Assembly (NCBI RefSeq): GCF_018736045.1
Contig: NZ_CP076132.1
Coordinates: 2,527,501-2,591,500, forward strand
From: Flammeovirga yaeyamensis
GTDB taxonomy: Bacteria > Bacteroidota > Bacteroidia > Cytophagales > Flammeovirgaceae
Length of the DNA: 64,000 nt
Direction: 5' to 3'
Below, in pieces: positions 19,482 through 27,800 of the stretch; positions within the stretch are counted from its first letter, which is position 1, and the number at the start of each line of letters is the position of its first letter. The notes beneath the pieces are model-generated. The model made no database searches. It saw only the letters and a program-made list of their open reading frames with translations, and had not been told where the DNA came from. Position numbers and translations under genes: made by a program.

Positions 19482-19524
19482 AAAAAAGCCAAGATATTTG
19501 ATACATATTCAATTATCTTGGCTT
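19482..19524 (-). terminator. Intrinsic terminator of the DUF3078 gene
   Basis: An 11-bp stem (19486-19496 with 19514-19524); on the minus strand it is followed by a T-run (complement of 19482-19487). Confidence 0.75.
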
Positions 19525-19564
19525 AATATTTATTTCAAGATTGAGGATCAATCAACTCAATCAA

Positions 19565-20515
19565 TTATTCTTTCTTTTCTTTTTTCTTATGCAATGTATA
19601 AACAATACCAATGTTTAAGGCGTGTTTAAACTGAATAGCTTGACCCATTGTTCCATCATCACGATTAACAGTAACATCAGGATCGTATATCAATTGTGTG
19701 CCAAAGTTAGCAGACAACCAGTCATTTACCTTCATATCAATCAGCAGGTCCCAATTAACAACCCACTCATCTAAACGATCATATTCGGCAAACATATTAT
19801 AAGTTGAAGTAAGCGTTACATTTTTTACTAATTCCTTTTTAATGCCTAGTTTAAAATTCATACCTAGCTGATCTCTAAAGTTGTCGCCAGTATCCAAGCC
19901 GTATCGAGTGGAGAATACAGTGTCAACAACGAAAGTCATTCTATTGGCAACAGGGGAGTAAGTAGCATAGATCCATTTGGCAGGTGTATACGTCAAACCA
20001 ATGTTAGCATTTAGATAACCGGGGGCCATAAATGCTGAGATTTGAGTTTCTGTTTCGATTTTTCCACCAGGATTATTTGGATCATCTATGGTGTTGTATT
20101 CGAAACCTTTATCAAATTGTGATCTAAAATCTAAAGCGACAGTAAATAATAATTTTTCCGTCCATTTATAGCTGTAGTCAAATCCAAGAACCAATTGGTC
20201 GTCAGTTTTTTTCATTGGAAATGCAGACTCTGACTGATTGATCATACCATAAGCCATATCTGTGCTAATTCTGGTAATCGCTTTTTCAGTTTCTCTTATC
20301 ATTTTGTAGTTAAATACACCGCCAAATGAGTAAGAACTTGTACCACCACCTGTCCAGTTGACTAGACCAACGTTGGAGAAATTTGCACCAATTTTACCTT
20401 CTTTTTTCCACGGTCCCTGAGGAGCAGTAGCTGTAGAATCTTGTGCAAATGTTTCACTTGTAATGAAAGAAGTTATGGTGAGTAGAAAAATGAAATAAAC
20501 TTTTTGGATTTTCAT
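19565..20515 (-). CDS. DUF3078 domain-containing outer-membrane-type protein
   Basis: A 316-residue protein with a cleavable signal peptide (MKIQKVYFIFLLTITSFITSETFAQ). After it comes the family-typical opening WKKEGKIGANFSNVGLVNWTG, followed by many amphipathic strands ending in aromatic residues, the pattern of an outer-membrane beta-barrel. DUF3078 is widespread in Bacteroidota and uncharacterised. The gene has its own terminator. The barrel topology is an inference from strand pattern. Confidence 0.88.
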   Translation of the reverse strand: MKIQKVYFIFLLTITSFITSETFAQDSTATAPQGPWKKEGKIGANFSNVGLVNWTGGGTSSYSFGGVFNYKMIRETEKAITRISTDMAYGMINQSESAFPMKKTDDQLVLGFDYSYKWTEKLLFTVALDFRSQFDKGFEYNTIDDPNNPGGKIETETQISAFMAPGYLNANIGLTYTPAKWIYATYSPVANRMTFVVDTVFSTRYGLDTGDNFRDQLGMNFKLGIKKELVKNVTLTSTYNMFAEYDRLDEWVVNWDLLIDMKVNDWLSANFGTQLIYDPDVTVNRDDGTMGQAIQFKHALNIGIVYTLHKKKEKKE

Positions 20516-20784
20516 TAGGGATTTATGTTTTGATATTTTTTCAAACTTAATGTAAAACTGTGAAAAAAAATTAAAAAATAAAATTGTATTTCAAGTAAGA
20601 TTACTTTTTGCATTTCATTTACGCATCAAATAATACCAATTCTTAATGGTGCATCTTAAATTTTAAACAAAAAAGAATTTAATTCGTATTAAAAAAGAAT
20701 CATTAAAATTTATTATTTTTGATAAAGTAACCCATTGTGTATTCTATATTTGAATACATCTTTAAAACATTATTAATTATCTTC

Positions 20785-21222
20785 ATGAAGTATATTTTAT
20801 CACTTTTTATCATCTCATTTTTTTCAATCAGCGCAGTCTATAAAGAAAATATAGAATGGAAATCTATTGATATAGCAATTGGACAATCAGAAAATGACAA
20901 TAAACCAATATTTGTTGATGTTTACACAGATTGGTGTGGTTGGTGCAAAGTATTAGATAAGAAAACTTTTCAACATGAAGATGTGGTGGATTACGTTAAA
21001 AATAATTACCATGCAGTAAAGTTAAATCCTGAGAAAGAAGGCTCTTTTACATTTAAAGGGAAAAATTATACTTATGATTCTTACATGGATAAACATAAGA
21101 TAAACAGTTACCCCGCAATAATTGTACTTCATCCAAATGGTAAAGAAAAAGTATATATGGGTTATCGAGATTCTAAAAGCTTCTTAGAAATCTTGAAAAA
21201 GTATAAAAAACAAGTGGATTAA
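20785..21222 (+). CDS. Exported thioredoxin-fold protein
   Basis: Start chosen at 20785 (MKYILSLFIISFFSISAVY) because it gives a simple signal peptide; an upstream in-frame ATG at 20737 would add 16 residues. The mature protein (about 125 residues) has the motif VDVYTDWCGWCKVLDKKTF with redox pair CGWC, as in the thioredoxin_7/DUF255-like family, and NSYPAIIVLH with the cis-proline. It likely works as a periplasmic thiol reductase. It sits 56 bases ahead of the Tsp protease gene on the same strand, so the two may be co-expressed. Confidence 0.88.
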   Translation: MKYILSLFIISFFSISAVYKENIEWKSIDIAIGQSENDNKPIFVDVYTDWCGWCKVLDKKTFQHEDVVDYVKNNYHAVKLNPEKEGSFTFKGKNYTYDSYMDKHKINSYPAIIVLHPNGKEKVYMGYRDSKSFLEILKKYKKQVD

Positions 21223-21278
21223 TTCGTAATTCAATATTTCTCTATATATTAGTATATCATAGATTAAATTAATTATAT

Positions 21279-23405
21279 ATGTCAAAAAGAAAAAAGGCAC
21301 TTTTCTTACCTGTGCTACTAGTGGGGCTAGGGTTATTCGGGTTTTCAATCATCGCTAGAATCGATGCACCCGAAAACAGCAATAAAAATATCATTAAAAA
21401 AGAACTAATATTTACAGCTTTAGATCGAATTCATTACAATACTATTGATGTTAATGATGAATTTAGTGAAAACGCTTTCAACCAATATTTAAAGATATTA
21501 GATCCAAACAAAAGATATTTTCTAAAGGCAGATATTAATAAGTTCAATAAATCGAAAGATAAACTTGATGATGAAATCAAGACGGGTGTAAATACAGACC
21601 TTTATGAACTTTCAGTTAGAATATTTGATGAAAGAAGACAAGAGGTAGAGAAGATGACTGAAGAGATTCTGGCAAAGCCTTTTGACTTCACTAAGAAAGA
21701 AACAATTCTTTTTGACTCCGATGAAATGAAGTTCCCAAAAAATGATAAGGAACGTTATGATAGATGGAGAAAAACATTAAAATATGCTGCTTTGTTGAGA
21801 ATGAACTCAAAGTTGAAAGCAGAAGAAGCGAAAAAGAAAACTGCAGAAGAAAAAGGAGAGGAGTTTACGCCTACATCATATGAAGATATGGAAAAGGACG
21901 TGAGAGAGAAAGTGTTGGCTAATTATAAAGATGTTTTCGATTATATGAGAAAGCAAGATGAAGATGATCATTATGCCAATTACTTAAATTCTATGATCTC
22001 AATCTATGGTCCTCACACAGAATATTTTGCTCCAGAAAAGAAAGAACAATTTGATACTGAAATTTCTGGTCACTTTGAAGGTATCGGTGCTCGTTTACAG
22101 CAAACAGGTGGAGAAGTAAAAGTAGTTAGTATTATTGCTGGCTCTGCATCTTGGAAACAAGGTGATCTAGAAGCAAATGATATCATATTGAAGGTTGCTC
22201 AAGGAGAAGAAGAACCTGTTGATATTGGTGGAATGTCTCTTAAAAATTCTATCAAACTTATCAAAGGACCTAAAGGAACTGAGGTTCGTTTGACAGTAAG
22301 AAAAGCAGATGGCCGTATTACTGTTATTCCTATTATTAGAGATGTTGTCATCATCGAAGAGTCGTATGCTAAATCAGCTGTTATCATTGATGAAAACTCA
22401 GGTAAGAAAATAGGTTTGATCGACCTTCCTTCATTCTATGTAGATTTTAACGATCGTAACGGTAGAAATTGTGGTAACGATATCAAGCAAGAGATTATCA
22501 AATTAAAGAATCAAGGTGTTGATGGTATCGTATTCGATTTAAGAAATAACGGAGGTGGATCTTTAGGTGATGCTGTTCAAATTGTTGGACACTTCGTTGG
22601 AAAATCTCCAGTGGTTCAAGTAAAATCTAAAGGTGCAGGTCAGAAGACGTTGAAGCCAGAAGATAACAACATTCTTTATGATGGTCCTCTAGTGGTGATG
22701 ATCAATAGAATGTCAGCATCAGCTTCAGAAATTGTTTCTGCAGCATTACAAGACCACGGTAGAGCAGTAGTTTTAGGTTCAAGATCATTTGGTAAGGGTA
22801 CAGTTCAACGTTTTATCGATTTGGATAGAATGACAAGATCTGAAGAGTTGAAGCCTCTAGGATCATTAAAATTGACTATTCAAAAATTCTATAGAATTAA
22901 CGGTGAAGCAACACAAGTAGATGGTGTAACACCGGATATCTTACTTCCTGATACTTACGGTTACTTGAAAGTTGGTGAAGAAGATCTTCCATTTGTTTTA
23001 CCTCATGATAGCATTGAAAAAGCTAAATATAACATGTGGGCAGAACAACTACCTTTGGCTGATTTAAATGCTAAATCAAAAGAAAGAGTAGCGAATGATA
23101 AAGTATTCAAGATTATTGAGGATAATGCTTTAAGATTAAAGCGCCAAGAAGAGAAGAAATACTTTACATTGAACTTGGATGAGTTTAGAGCTGAACAAGA
23201 AAAATTAGATGAGGAGTCTAAGAAATTAAGAGAAGCTGAAACTGTTCATGAAGAATTTGATATTACAGTGATGAAAGATCATTACCCTACTTCTAAGCCT
23301 GATTCTGTAATCCAGCAATCAGAAGATAAGTGGAAAGAGGTAATCAAGAAAGATGCTTACATTAAAGAAGCAACAATGATTATTTCTGATATGATGATTC
23401 AATAA
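21279..23405 (+). CDS. prc: Carboxy-terminal processing protease (tail-specific protease)
   Basis: A 708-residue S41 serine protease that degrades or trims periplasmic proteins from their C-termini. The N-terminus has a membrane anchor or signal (ALFLPVLLVGLGLFGFS). A PDZ domain (about 255-335) binds C-termini. The S41 core carries the Ser-Lys dyad: S481 in MSASASEI and K506 in SFGKGTVQ, with D492 between, the same spacing as S430/D441/K455 of E. coli Tsp. The C-terminal extension of about 120 residues fits the DUF3340 region of the long Tsp subfamily. It ends in a terminator. Confidence 0.95.
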   Translation: MSKRKKALFLPVLLVGLGLFGFSIIARIDAPENSNKNIIKKELIFTALDRIHYNTIDVNDEFSENAFNQYLKILDPNKRYFLKADINKFNKSKDKLDDEIKTGVNTDLYELSVRIFDERRQEVEKMTEEILAKPFDFTKKETILFDSDEMKFPKNDKERYDRWRKTLKYAALLRMNSKLKAEEAKKKTAEEKGEEFTPTSYEDMEKDVREKVLANYKDVFDYMRKQDEDDHYANYLNSMISIYGPHTEYFAPEKKEQFDTEISGHFEGIGARLQQTGGEVKVVSIIAGSASWKQGDLEANDIILKVAQGEEEPVDIGGMSLKNSIKLIKGPKGTEVRLTVRKADGRITVIPIIRDVVIIEESYAKSAVIIDENSGKKIGLIDLPSFYVDFNDRNGRNCGNDIKQEIIKLKNQGVDGIVFDLRNNGGGSLGDAVQIVGHFVGKSPVVQVKSKGAGQKTLKPEDNNILYDGPLVVMINRMSASASEIVSAALQDHGRAVVLGSRSFGKGTVQRFIDLDRMTRSEELKPLGSLKLTIQKFYRINGEATQVDGVTPDILLPDTYGYLKVGEEDLPFVLPHDSIEKAKYNMWAEQLPLADLNAKSKERVANDKVFKIIEDNALRLKRQEEKKYFTLNLDEFRAEQEKLDEESKKLREAETVHEEFDITVMKDHYPTSKPDSVIQQSEDKWKEVIKKDAYIKEATMIISDMMIQ

Positions 23406-23420
23406 TCATAAATATATAAC

Positions 23421-23458
23421 ACAAAAAAGCCTGTCATTTTAGACAGGCTTTTTTTGTG
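23421..23458 (+). terminator. Intrinsic terminator of prc
   Basis: Stem ACAAAAAAGCCTGTC (23421-23435) with its complement ending in a T-run at 23449-23455; short loop. Confidence 0.85.
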
Positions 23459-23513
23459 TTCATTTATCATCCCTTCATTTGATGATAACCTGATTCTTGA
23501 AGCTTTAGATAAT

Positions 23514-23545
23514 AAAAAAGGTTGTTCAATTACTTGAACAACCTT
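23514..23545 (-). terminator. Intrinsic terminator of the tRNA-Met genes
   Basis: A 12-bp stem (23518-23529 with 23534-23545); on the minus strand it ends in a T-run (complement of 23514-23519), 9 bases after the first tRNA. Confidence 0.75.
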
Positions 23546-23553
23546 AATTTTTG

Positions 23554-23627
23554 TAGCGAGAACGAGAGTTGAACTCGTGACCTCCGGGTTATGAATCCGA
23601 CGCTCTAACCAACTGAGCTACCTCGCC
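23554..23627 (-). tRNA. tRNA-Met (anticodon CAT), copy nearer the terminator
   Basis: A 74-nt cloverleaf on the minus strand: acceptor GGCGAGG paired with TCTCGCT (two G-U pairs), D-arm GCTC..GAGC, anticodon loop TTCATAA, T-arm with TTCAACT, discriminator A and no encoded CCA. The anticodon is at 23591-23593. The first base pair is G-U rather than the mismatch of initiator tRNA, so elongator Met is favoured; tRNA-Ile2, with the same anticodon before modification, is the alternative. Confidence 0.92.
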
Positions 23628-23664
23628 ATGTTTGTGCGGACAAATGCACTATTTTAAGTCGTTG

Positions 23665-23738
23665 TAGCGAGAACGAGAGTTGAACTCGTGACCTCCGGGT
23701 TATGAATCCGACGCTCTAACCAACTGAGCTACCTCGCC
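23665..23738 (-). tRNA. tRNA-Met (anticodon CAT), second identical copy
   Basis: Identical over all 74 bases to the copy at 23554-23627, separated by 37 bases, with the anticodon at 23702-23704. This copy is transcribed first and probably shares a promoter and terminator with the other. Confidence 0.92.
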
Positions 23739-24080
23739 ATTTCGGTGTGCAAATATGGGGTGATTATTCTAAAAATGCAAAAATCAAAAAACTTAAATTT
23801 TTAAATTATTGTAAAGACTTTGATAAGTCTTTAATCTTTAACTAAATAAAATCTGAAGTGCAATATAAAAAAATTTAGAGTAGCCGAAAATAATCATCAA
23901 AAAGGCCCTGAAATCGCATTTTTTGATATTCTTTTCCACTCAATGCATTAATAAGTTTCATTTTTTTTAATCACAGCCTAAAATTATTCTTTATTATATT
24001 TTTTAGGTTGTTCTTTACCTATTAAATGTTGATAATTGTAAACCAAAATATAGATCAATAATCATTACCAATATTACGTT
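23739..24080. other. Intergenic region
   Basis: A 342-base AT-rich gap between the divergent tRNA-Met genes and the START-like gene. It must hold promoters in both directions, but no convincing -33/-7 pair and no open frame of note was found. Confidence 0.4.
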
Positions 24081-24473
24081 ATGGCAAAATTTAAATATCA
24101 GGCGGAATATGAGTTCAAAGTTCCATTACACAAACTTTATCCTTATTTTATAATGCCTAATCTTTTAAAAGATTGGTTTGCAGATAAAGTGGTAGAAGAT
24201 GCAGAATTAAAAACAATCACTTTTGATTGGGGTAATGATCATAAGGTAGGTAAAATCGCCATTAGGCGTCAAAATCAACATATCAAGTTTGTATTTAAAA
24301 ATGATGATGAATCTAAAAAATCATCTTACTTAGAATTTAAATTTGATTTCAGCGAATTAGCTCAATCATCTTTTGTAACTGTAATTGACTTTTCAGAAAT
24401 GGATGATATAGATGAGTTGAAAGAATTGTGGGATGAATTTTTTGGTCGCCTACACGAGATTATTGGTGGCTAG
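24081..24473 (+). CDS. START-like domain protein (SRPBCC/AHSA1-type fold)
   Basis: A 130-residue protein resembling the small START-like family of Bacteroidota, a helix-grip fold related to AHSA1 and polyketide cyclases. Visible features are the opening FKYQAEYEFKVPLHKLYPYF, a run of alternating strands (HIKFVFKNDD, YLEFKFDFSE) and the closing long amphipathic helix (ELKELWDEFFGRLHEII). The ligand is unknown. It lies 14 bases upstream of mgtE and likely leads the operon START-like/mgtE/thiL/yebC. Confidence 0.8.
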   Translation: MAKFKYQAEYEFKVPLHKLYPYFIMPNLLKDWFADKVVEDAELKTITFDWGNDHKVGKIAIRRQNQHIKFVFKNDDESKKSSYLEFKFDFSELAQSSFVTVIDFSEMDDIDELKELWDEFFGRLHEIIGG

Positions 24474-24487
24474 CATAATACGTTAAT

Positions 24488-25834
24488 ATGTCATTTGAAT
24501 TTTCAAATAAATATCTCAAGCAGCTTTCTAGAGCAGTAGAACAGGAAGAAAACGAGTACATCATCAATGAATTTGATGGAATGCACTCTGCCGATATTTC
24601 TACTGTAATGGAAGGGTTAAGTGCTGAGGATTGTAAATATATATTGGAATTACTCAACCCATCTGTGGGCGCTGATGTAATTTCTGAAATTGAGGACGAT
24701 ACTAGAAATAATTTTCTAACACTATTTACTCCTCAAGAGCTTTCAAAGTACATGGACAATACGGATTCCGATGATGCGGCCGATATCTTAAACGATATGC
24801 CTGTCAAAGTAAGGGAAGAAGTATTAGCCAGTATGAACAATAATGAGAAGGTTCAATATATTATTGATCTTTTGCATTATGAAGAGGATTGTGCAGGTGG
24901 TCTTATGGCCAAAGAATTGGTGAAAGCCAATATCAATTGGAATGTCTCTCAATGTATTGAAGAAGTAAGAAGGCAAGGTCAAAATGTAGATAAAATCTAT
25001 ACGGTTTATGTCGTAGATGATCATGATATTCTTTTAGGAAGAATATCCATGAAAAAGCTTTTGATTGCCAATGACCTTACTAAAGTTGCAGATCTTTACG
25101 AGCCAGAAATTGCTAAAGTATATTCTTATCTTGATGAAGAAGAAGTAGCTGATATCATGCAGCACTACGATTTAGAAGTGATCCCTGTAATCAATGTGCA
25201 AGGTCGTTTGTTAGGTAGGATTACAATTGACGACGTGGTCGATGTTATTACAGAACAAGCGGAGAAGGATCAGCAAGCCATGTCGGGTTTATCTGAGGAC
25301 GTAGAGGAGACAGATAGTTTGATTGCTATGGCGAGAGCAAGATTGCCTTGGTTGATCGTTGGTATGTCTGGAGGTTTATTAGGAGCTAACTTCTTAGGGG
25401 GCTTCGAAGAAGAACTAAGTAGAATTCCAGCAATGGCCTTTTTTATCCCACTTATTACAGCAACAGGAGGTAACGTAGGTATCCAATCTTCTACCATTGT
25501 TGTACAAAGTTTAGCAAGTGGTGGTTTCCAAGGTTCAGCAATGAACCGATACTTAAGAGTATTAGTAATTGCCATTCTAAATGGACTTACATTAGCTGCT
25601 TTGGTTTACGGTTTTAATATGATTTTCTCAGATAATCATCAATTGGCCATTGTGGTTTCTTTTGCTTTATTTAGTGTGATCATGATTGCCTCCTTTATGG
25701 GGACAATAACACCGCTCGTATTGAGTAAATTTGGAATCAACCCAGCTTTAGCCTCCGGGCCTTTTATAACGACCTGTAATGATCTTATTGGCCTTGGAGT
25801 ATATTTTATGGTTGCAAAAGCATTACTTCATTAA
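24488..25834 (+). CDS. mgtE: Magnesium transporter MgtE
   Basis: A 448-residue Mg2+ channel of the inner membrane. Order: the helical cytosolic N domain with repeats such as DDAADILNDMP (about 1-125); two CBS domains (about 130-260) that sense Mg2+ and gate the pore; and five transmembrane helices (about 285-448). The pore-region sequence PLITATGGNVGIQSS is characteristic. MgtE works as a homodimer. It sits between a START-like gene (14-base gap) and thiL (56-base gap) on the same strand. Confidence 0.96.
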   Translation: MSFEFSNKYLKQLSRAVEQEENEYIINEFDGMHSADISTVMEGLSAEDCKYILELLNPSVGADVISEIEDDTRNNFLTLFTPQELSKYMDNTDSDDAADILNDMPVKVREEVLASMNNNEKVQYIIDLLHYEEDCAGGLMAKELVKANINWNVSQCIEEVRRQGQNVDKIYTVYVVDDHDILLGRISMKKLLIANDLTKVADLYEPEIAKVYSYLDEEEVADIMQHYDLEVIPVINVQGRLLGRITIDDVVDVITEQAEKDQQAMSGLSEDVEETDSLIAMARARLPWLIVGMSGGLLGANFLGGFEEELSRIPAMAFFIPLITATGGNVGIQSSTIVVQSLASGGFQGSAMNRYLRVLVIAILNGLTLAALVYGFNMIFSDNHQLAIVVSFALFSVIMIASFMGTITPLVLSKFGINPALASGPFITTCNDLIGLGVYFMVAKALLH

Positions 25835-25890
25835 AAAGCGTTTATAACATAAAAGAGGTGTGATAAACATTTTCTTTATACCTTTATAAA

Positions 25891-26922
25891 ATGTCAGAAA
25901 ACAAAAGAACAGAAGTAGATCAACTAGGTGAGTTTGGTCTGATCGAAAGAATTACAAAAGATGTTGAAATTAATCATAAATCAACGGTAAAAGGTATCGG
26001 AGATGATGCTGCTGTGATTGATTGTGGAGATGATTATATGGTGGTTTCAACCGACATGCTATTGGAAGGAATTCACTTCGATTTAAGCTTTATGCCTTTA
26101 CAACATTTAGGTTACAAAGCGATCGCAGTGAATGTTTCAGATATTGCTGCTATGAATGCTTTGCCTGAACAAGTAACTGTAAGTATTGCAATTACTAACA
26201 GATTCTCTGTGGAGGCGATTGATATGATTTATCAAGGTATCAAGGCAGCTTGTAAGAACTATAATGTCGATTTAGTGGGTGGAGATACTACTTCATCAAG
26301 ATCGGGATTAGTCATTTCTGTTTCAGTAACTGGTCGTGTGGCAAAAGATAAGATTGTTTACAGGTCAGGTGCGAAGAAAGGAGATATCCTTTGTTTATCA
26401 GGTGATATCGGTGGTGCATATATGGGACTTCAAGTACTTTTAAGAGAAAAGAAAGTATATGAGTCTAATCCAGAGATGCAACCAAAATTAGACGATTATG
26501 AATACATCGTAGGTCGTCAATTACGTCCTGAAGCAAGAACAGATGTTATTCATGACTTAAGAGAAATCGGAATTGTGCCAACATCAATGATTGATGTTTC
26601 TGATGGTGTAGCTTCTGAGATTATGCATATCTGTAAAGCATCAGGAGTGGGAGCAGCTATCTATGAGCAAAAACTTCCAGTAGATCAAAGAACATTTGAT
26701 GCTTGTCACGAGTTTAAGATTCCATCAGTAACTCCAGGTCTAAACGGTGGTGAAGATTACGAATTATTATTTACTATAGATCAAGAAGACTTTAAGAAAG
26801 TGGAGAAGAATCCTAATATCTACTTCATCGGATATATTGATGAGGCAGAAAGTGGTGCTAGAATGGTGACTGTAGGTGATCAGATCGTTCCAATTTCAGC
26901 ACAAGGATTCAAACATTTTTAA
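25891..26922 (+). CDS. thiL: Thiamine-phosphate kinase
   Basis: Phosphorylates thiamine monophosphate to thiamine diphosphate with ATP, the last step of cofactor synthesis. The 343-residue protein has the AIR-synthase-like fold: GEFGLIERI at the start, the Mg-binding GIGDDAAVID, VSTDMLLEGIHFD, the conserved NVSDIAAMNA, LVGGDTTSS and the C-terminal GGEDYELLF. No other thi gene or TPP riboswitch is present. Its stop is two bases before the yebC start, showing co-transcription. Confidence 0.96.
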   Translation: MSENKRTEVDQLGEFGLIERITKDVEINHKSTVKGIGDDAAVIDCGDDYMVVSTDMLLEGIHFDLSFMPLQHLGYKAIAVNVSDIAAMNALPEQVTVSIAITNRFSVEAIDMIYQGIKAACKNYNVDLVGGDTTSSRSGLVISVSVTGRVAKDKIVYRSGAKKGDILCLSGDIGGAYMGLQVLLREKKVYESNPEMQPKLDDYEYIVGRQLRPEARTDVIHDLREIGIVPTSMIDVSDGVASEIMHICKASGVGAAIYEQKLPVDQRTFDACHEFKIPSVTPGLNGGEDYELLFTIDQEDFKKVEKNPNIYFIGYIDEAESGARMVTVGDQIVPISAQGFKHF

Positions 26923-26924
26923 TT

Positions 26925-27674
26925 ATGGCAGGACACAGTAAATGGGCCAATATCAAACATAGAAAAGGGGCCCAAGATGCAAAAAGAAATAAACTATTTA
27001 CAAAGTTAGGTAGGGAAATCACAGTAGCAGCTAAAGAAGGTGGTCCTGATCCAGAAATGAACCCACGTTTGCGTTTAGCAATTCAAAACGCAAAAGGTTC
27101 AAATATGCCAAAAGATACCATTGAGAGAGCAATTAAGAAAACTCAAGGGAACGATGATATCGTATTCGAAGAGTTAACTTATGAGGGATACTCAAAAGGT
27201 GGAGTGGCAATTTATGTAGAGTGTAGTACAGACAATACAAGACGTACTGTGCAAAATGTAAAAAGTTACTTTGCTAAAATGGAAGGTTCCTTGGCTAAAA
27301 ATGGTTCTTTGGAATTCCTTTTTGATAGAAAAGGAGTGTTCTCTTTTGAGATTTCAGAAGAGGTAGATAAAGAAGAACTAGAGTTAGAATTGATCGATGC
27401 TGGTGCAGATGAGATTGAGTTTGAAGAAAACTTAGTTCAAGTGTTGTCAGCGATGGAAGATTTTGGTACTGTCAATAAGAAATTAGAAGAATTGAATATT
27501 GAGGTATCAAGTGCTAACCTTCAAAGAATTCCTCATACAACCAAAGAAGTTGATGATGCTACCTTTGATATTGTGATGAAGTTGATTGATCGTTTGGAAG
27601 ATGATGATGATGTTCAGCAAGTATTCCACGATTTAGAAATGACAGAAGCTCAAGCAGAACGTCACTTTGCATAA
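26925..27674 (+). CDS. yebC: YebC/PmpR-family DNA-binding / translation-associated protein
   Basis: A 249-residue member of the TACO1/YebC family. The hallmark N-terminus MAGHSKWANIKHRKGAQD is present, followed by NPRLRLAIQNAKGSNMPKDT and the acidic middle domain. Family members have been described as transcription regulators, and more recently as helpers of ribosomes at proline-rich stretches; which applies here cannot be told. Last gene of the START-like/mgtE/thiL/yebC group, followed by a strong terminator. Confidence 0.96.
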   Translation: MAGHSKWANIKHRKGAQDAKRNKLFTKLGREITVAAKEGGPDPEMNPRLRLAIQNAKGSNMPKDTIERAIKKTQGNDDIVFEELTYEGYSKGGVAIYVECSTDNTRRTVQNVKSYFAKMEGSLAKNGSLEFLFDRKGVFSFEISEEVDKEELELELIDAGADEIEFEENLVQVLSAMEDFGTVNKKLEELNIEVSSANLQRIPHTTKEVDDATFDIVMKLIDRLEDDDDVQQVFHDLEMTEAQAERHFA

Positions 27675-27747
27675 AATAAGGAGTTCTTTCTGCTCAAAAA
27701 TAGTATTTGATATTGATTTGCATCTAAATCAATTATTGATAAAAAAC

Positions 27748-27781
27748 AAACCCCTTGATACAAATCGTATCAAGGGGTTTT
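27748..27781. terminator. Bidirectional intrinsic terminator
   Basis: A 13-14-bp stem (AAACCCCTTGATA at 27748-27760 with its complement 27768-27780) between the convergent yebC and RND-transporter genes, with A and T tracts on the sides. Confidence 0.85.
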
Positions 27782-27800
27782 TATATGTAAAAGATTTAAG

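Noticed and set aside
19620-19634. Another GTTTAAAC sequence
   Set aside because: Lies inside the DUF3078 coding region and lacks the full TTGTTTAAACAA palindrome.
24001-27674. TPP or Mg2+ riboswitch ahead of thiL or mgtE
   Set aside because: No conserved riboswitch elements, and gaps inside the operon are too short.
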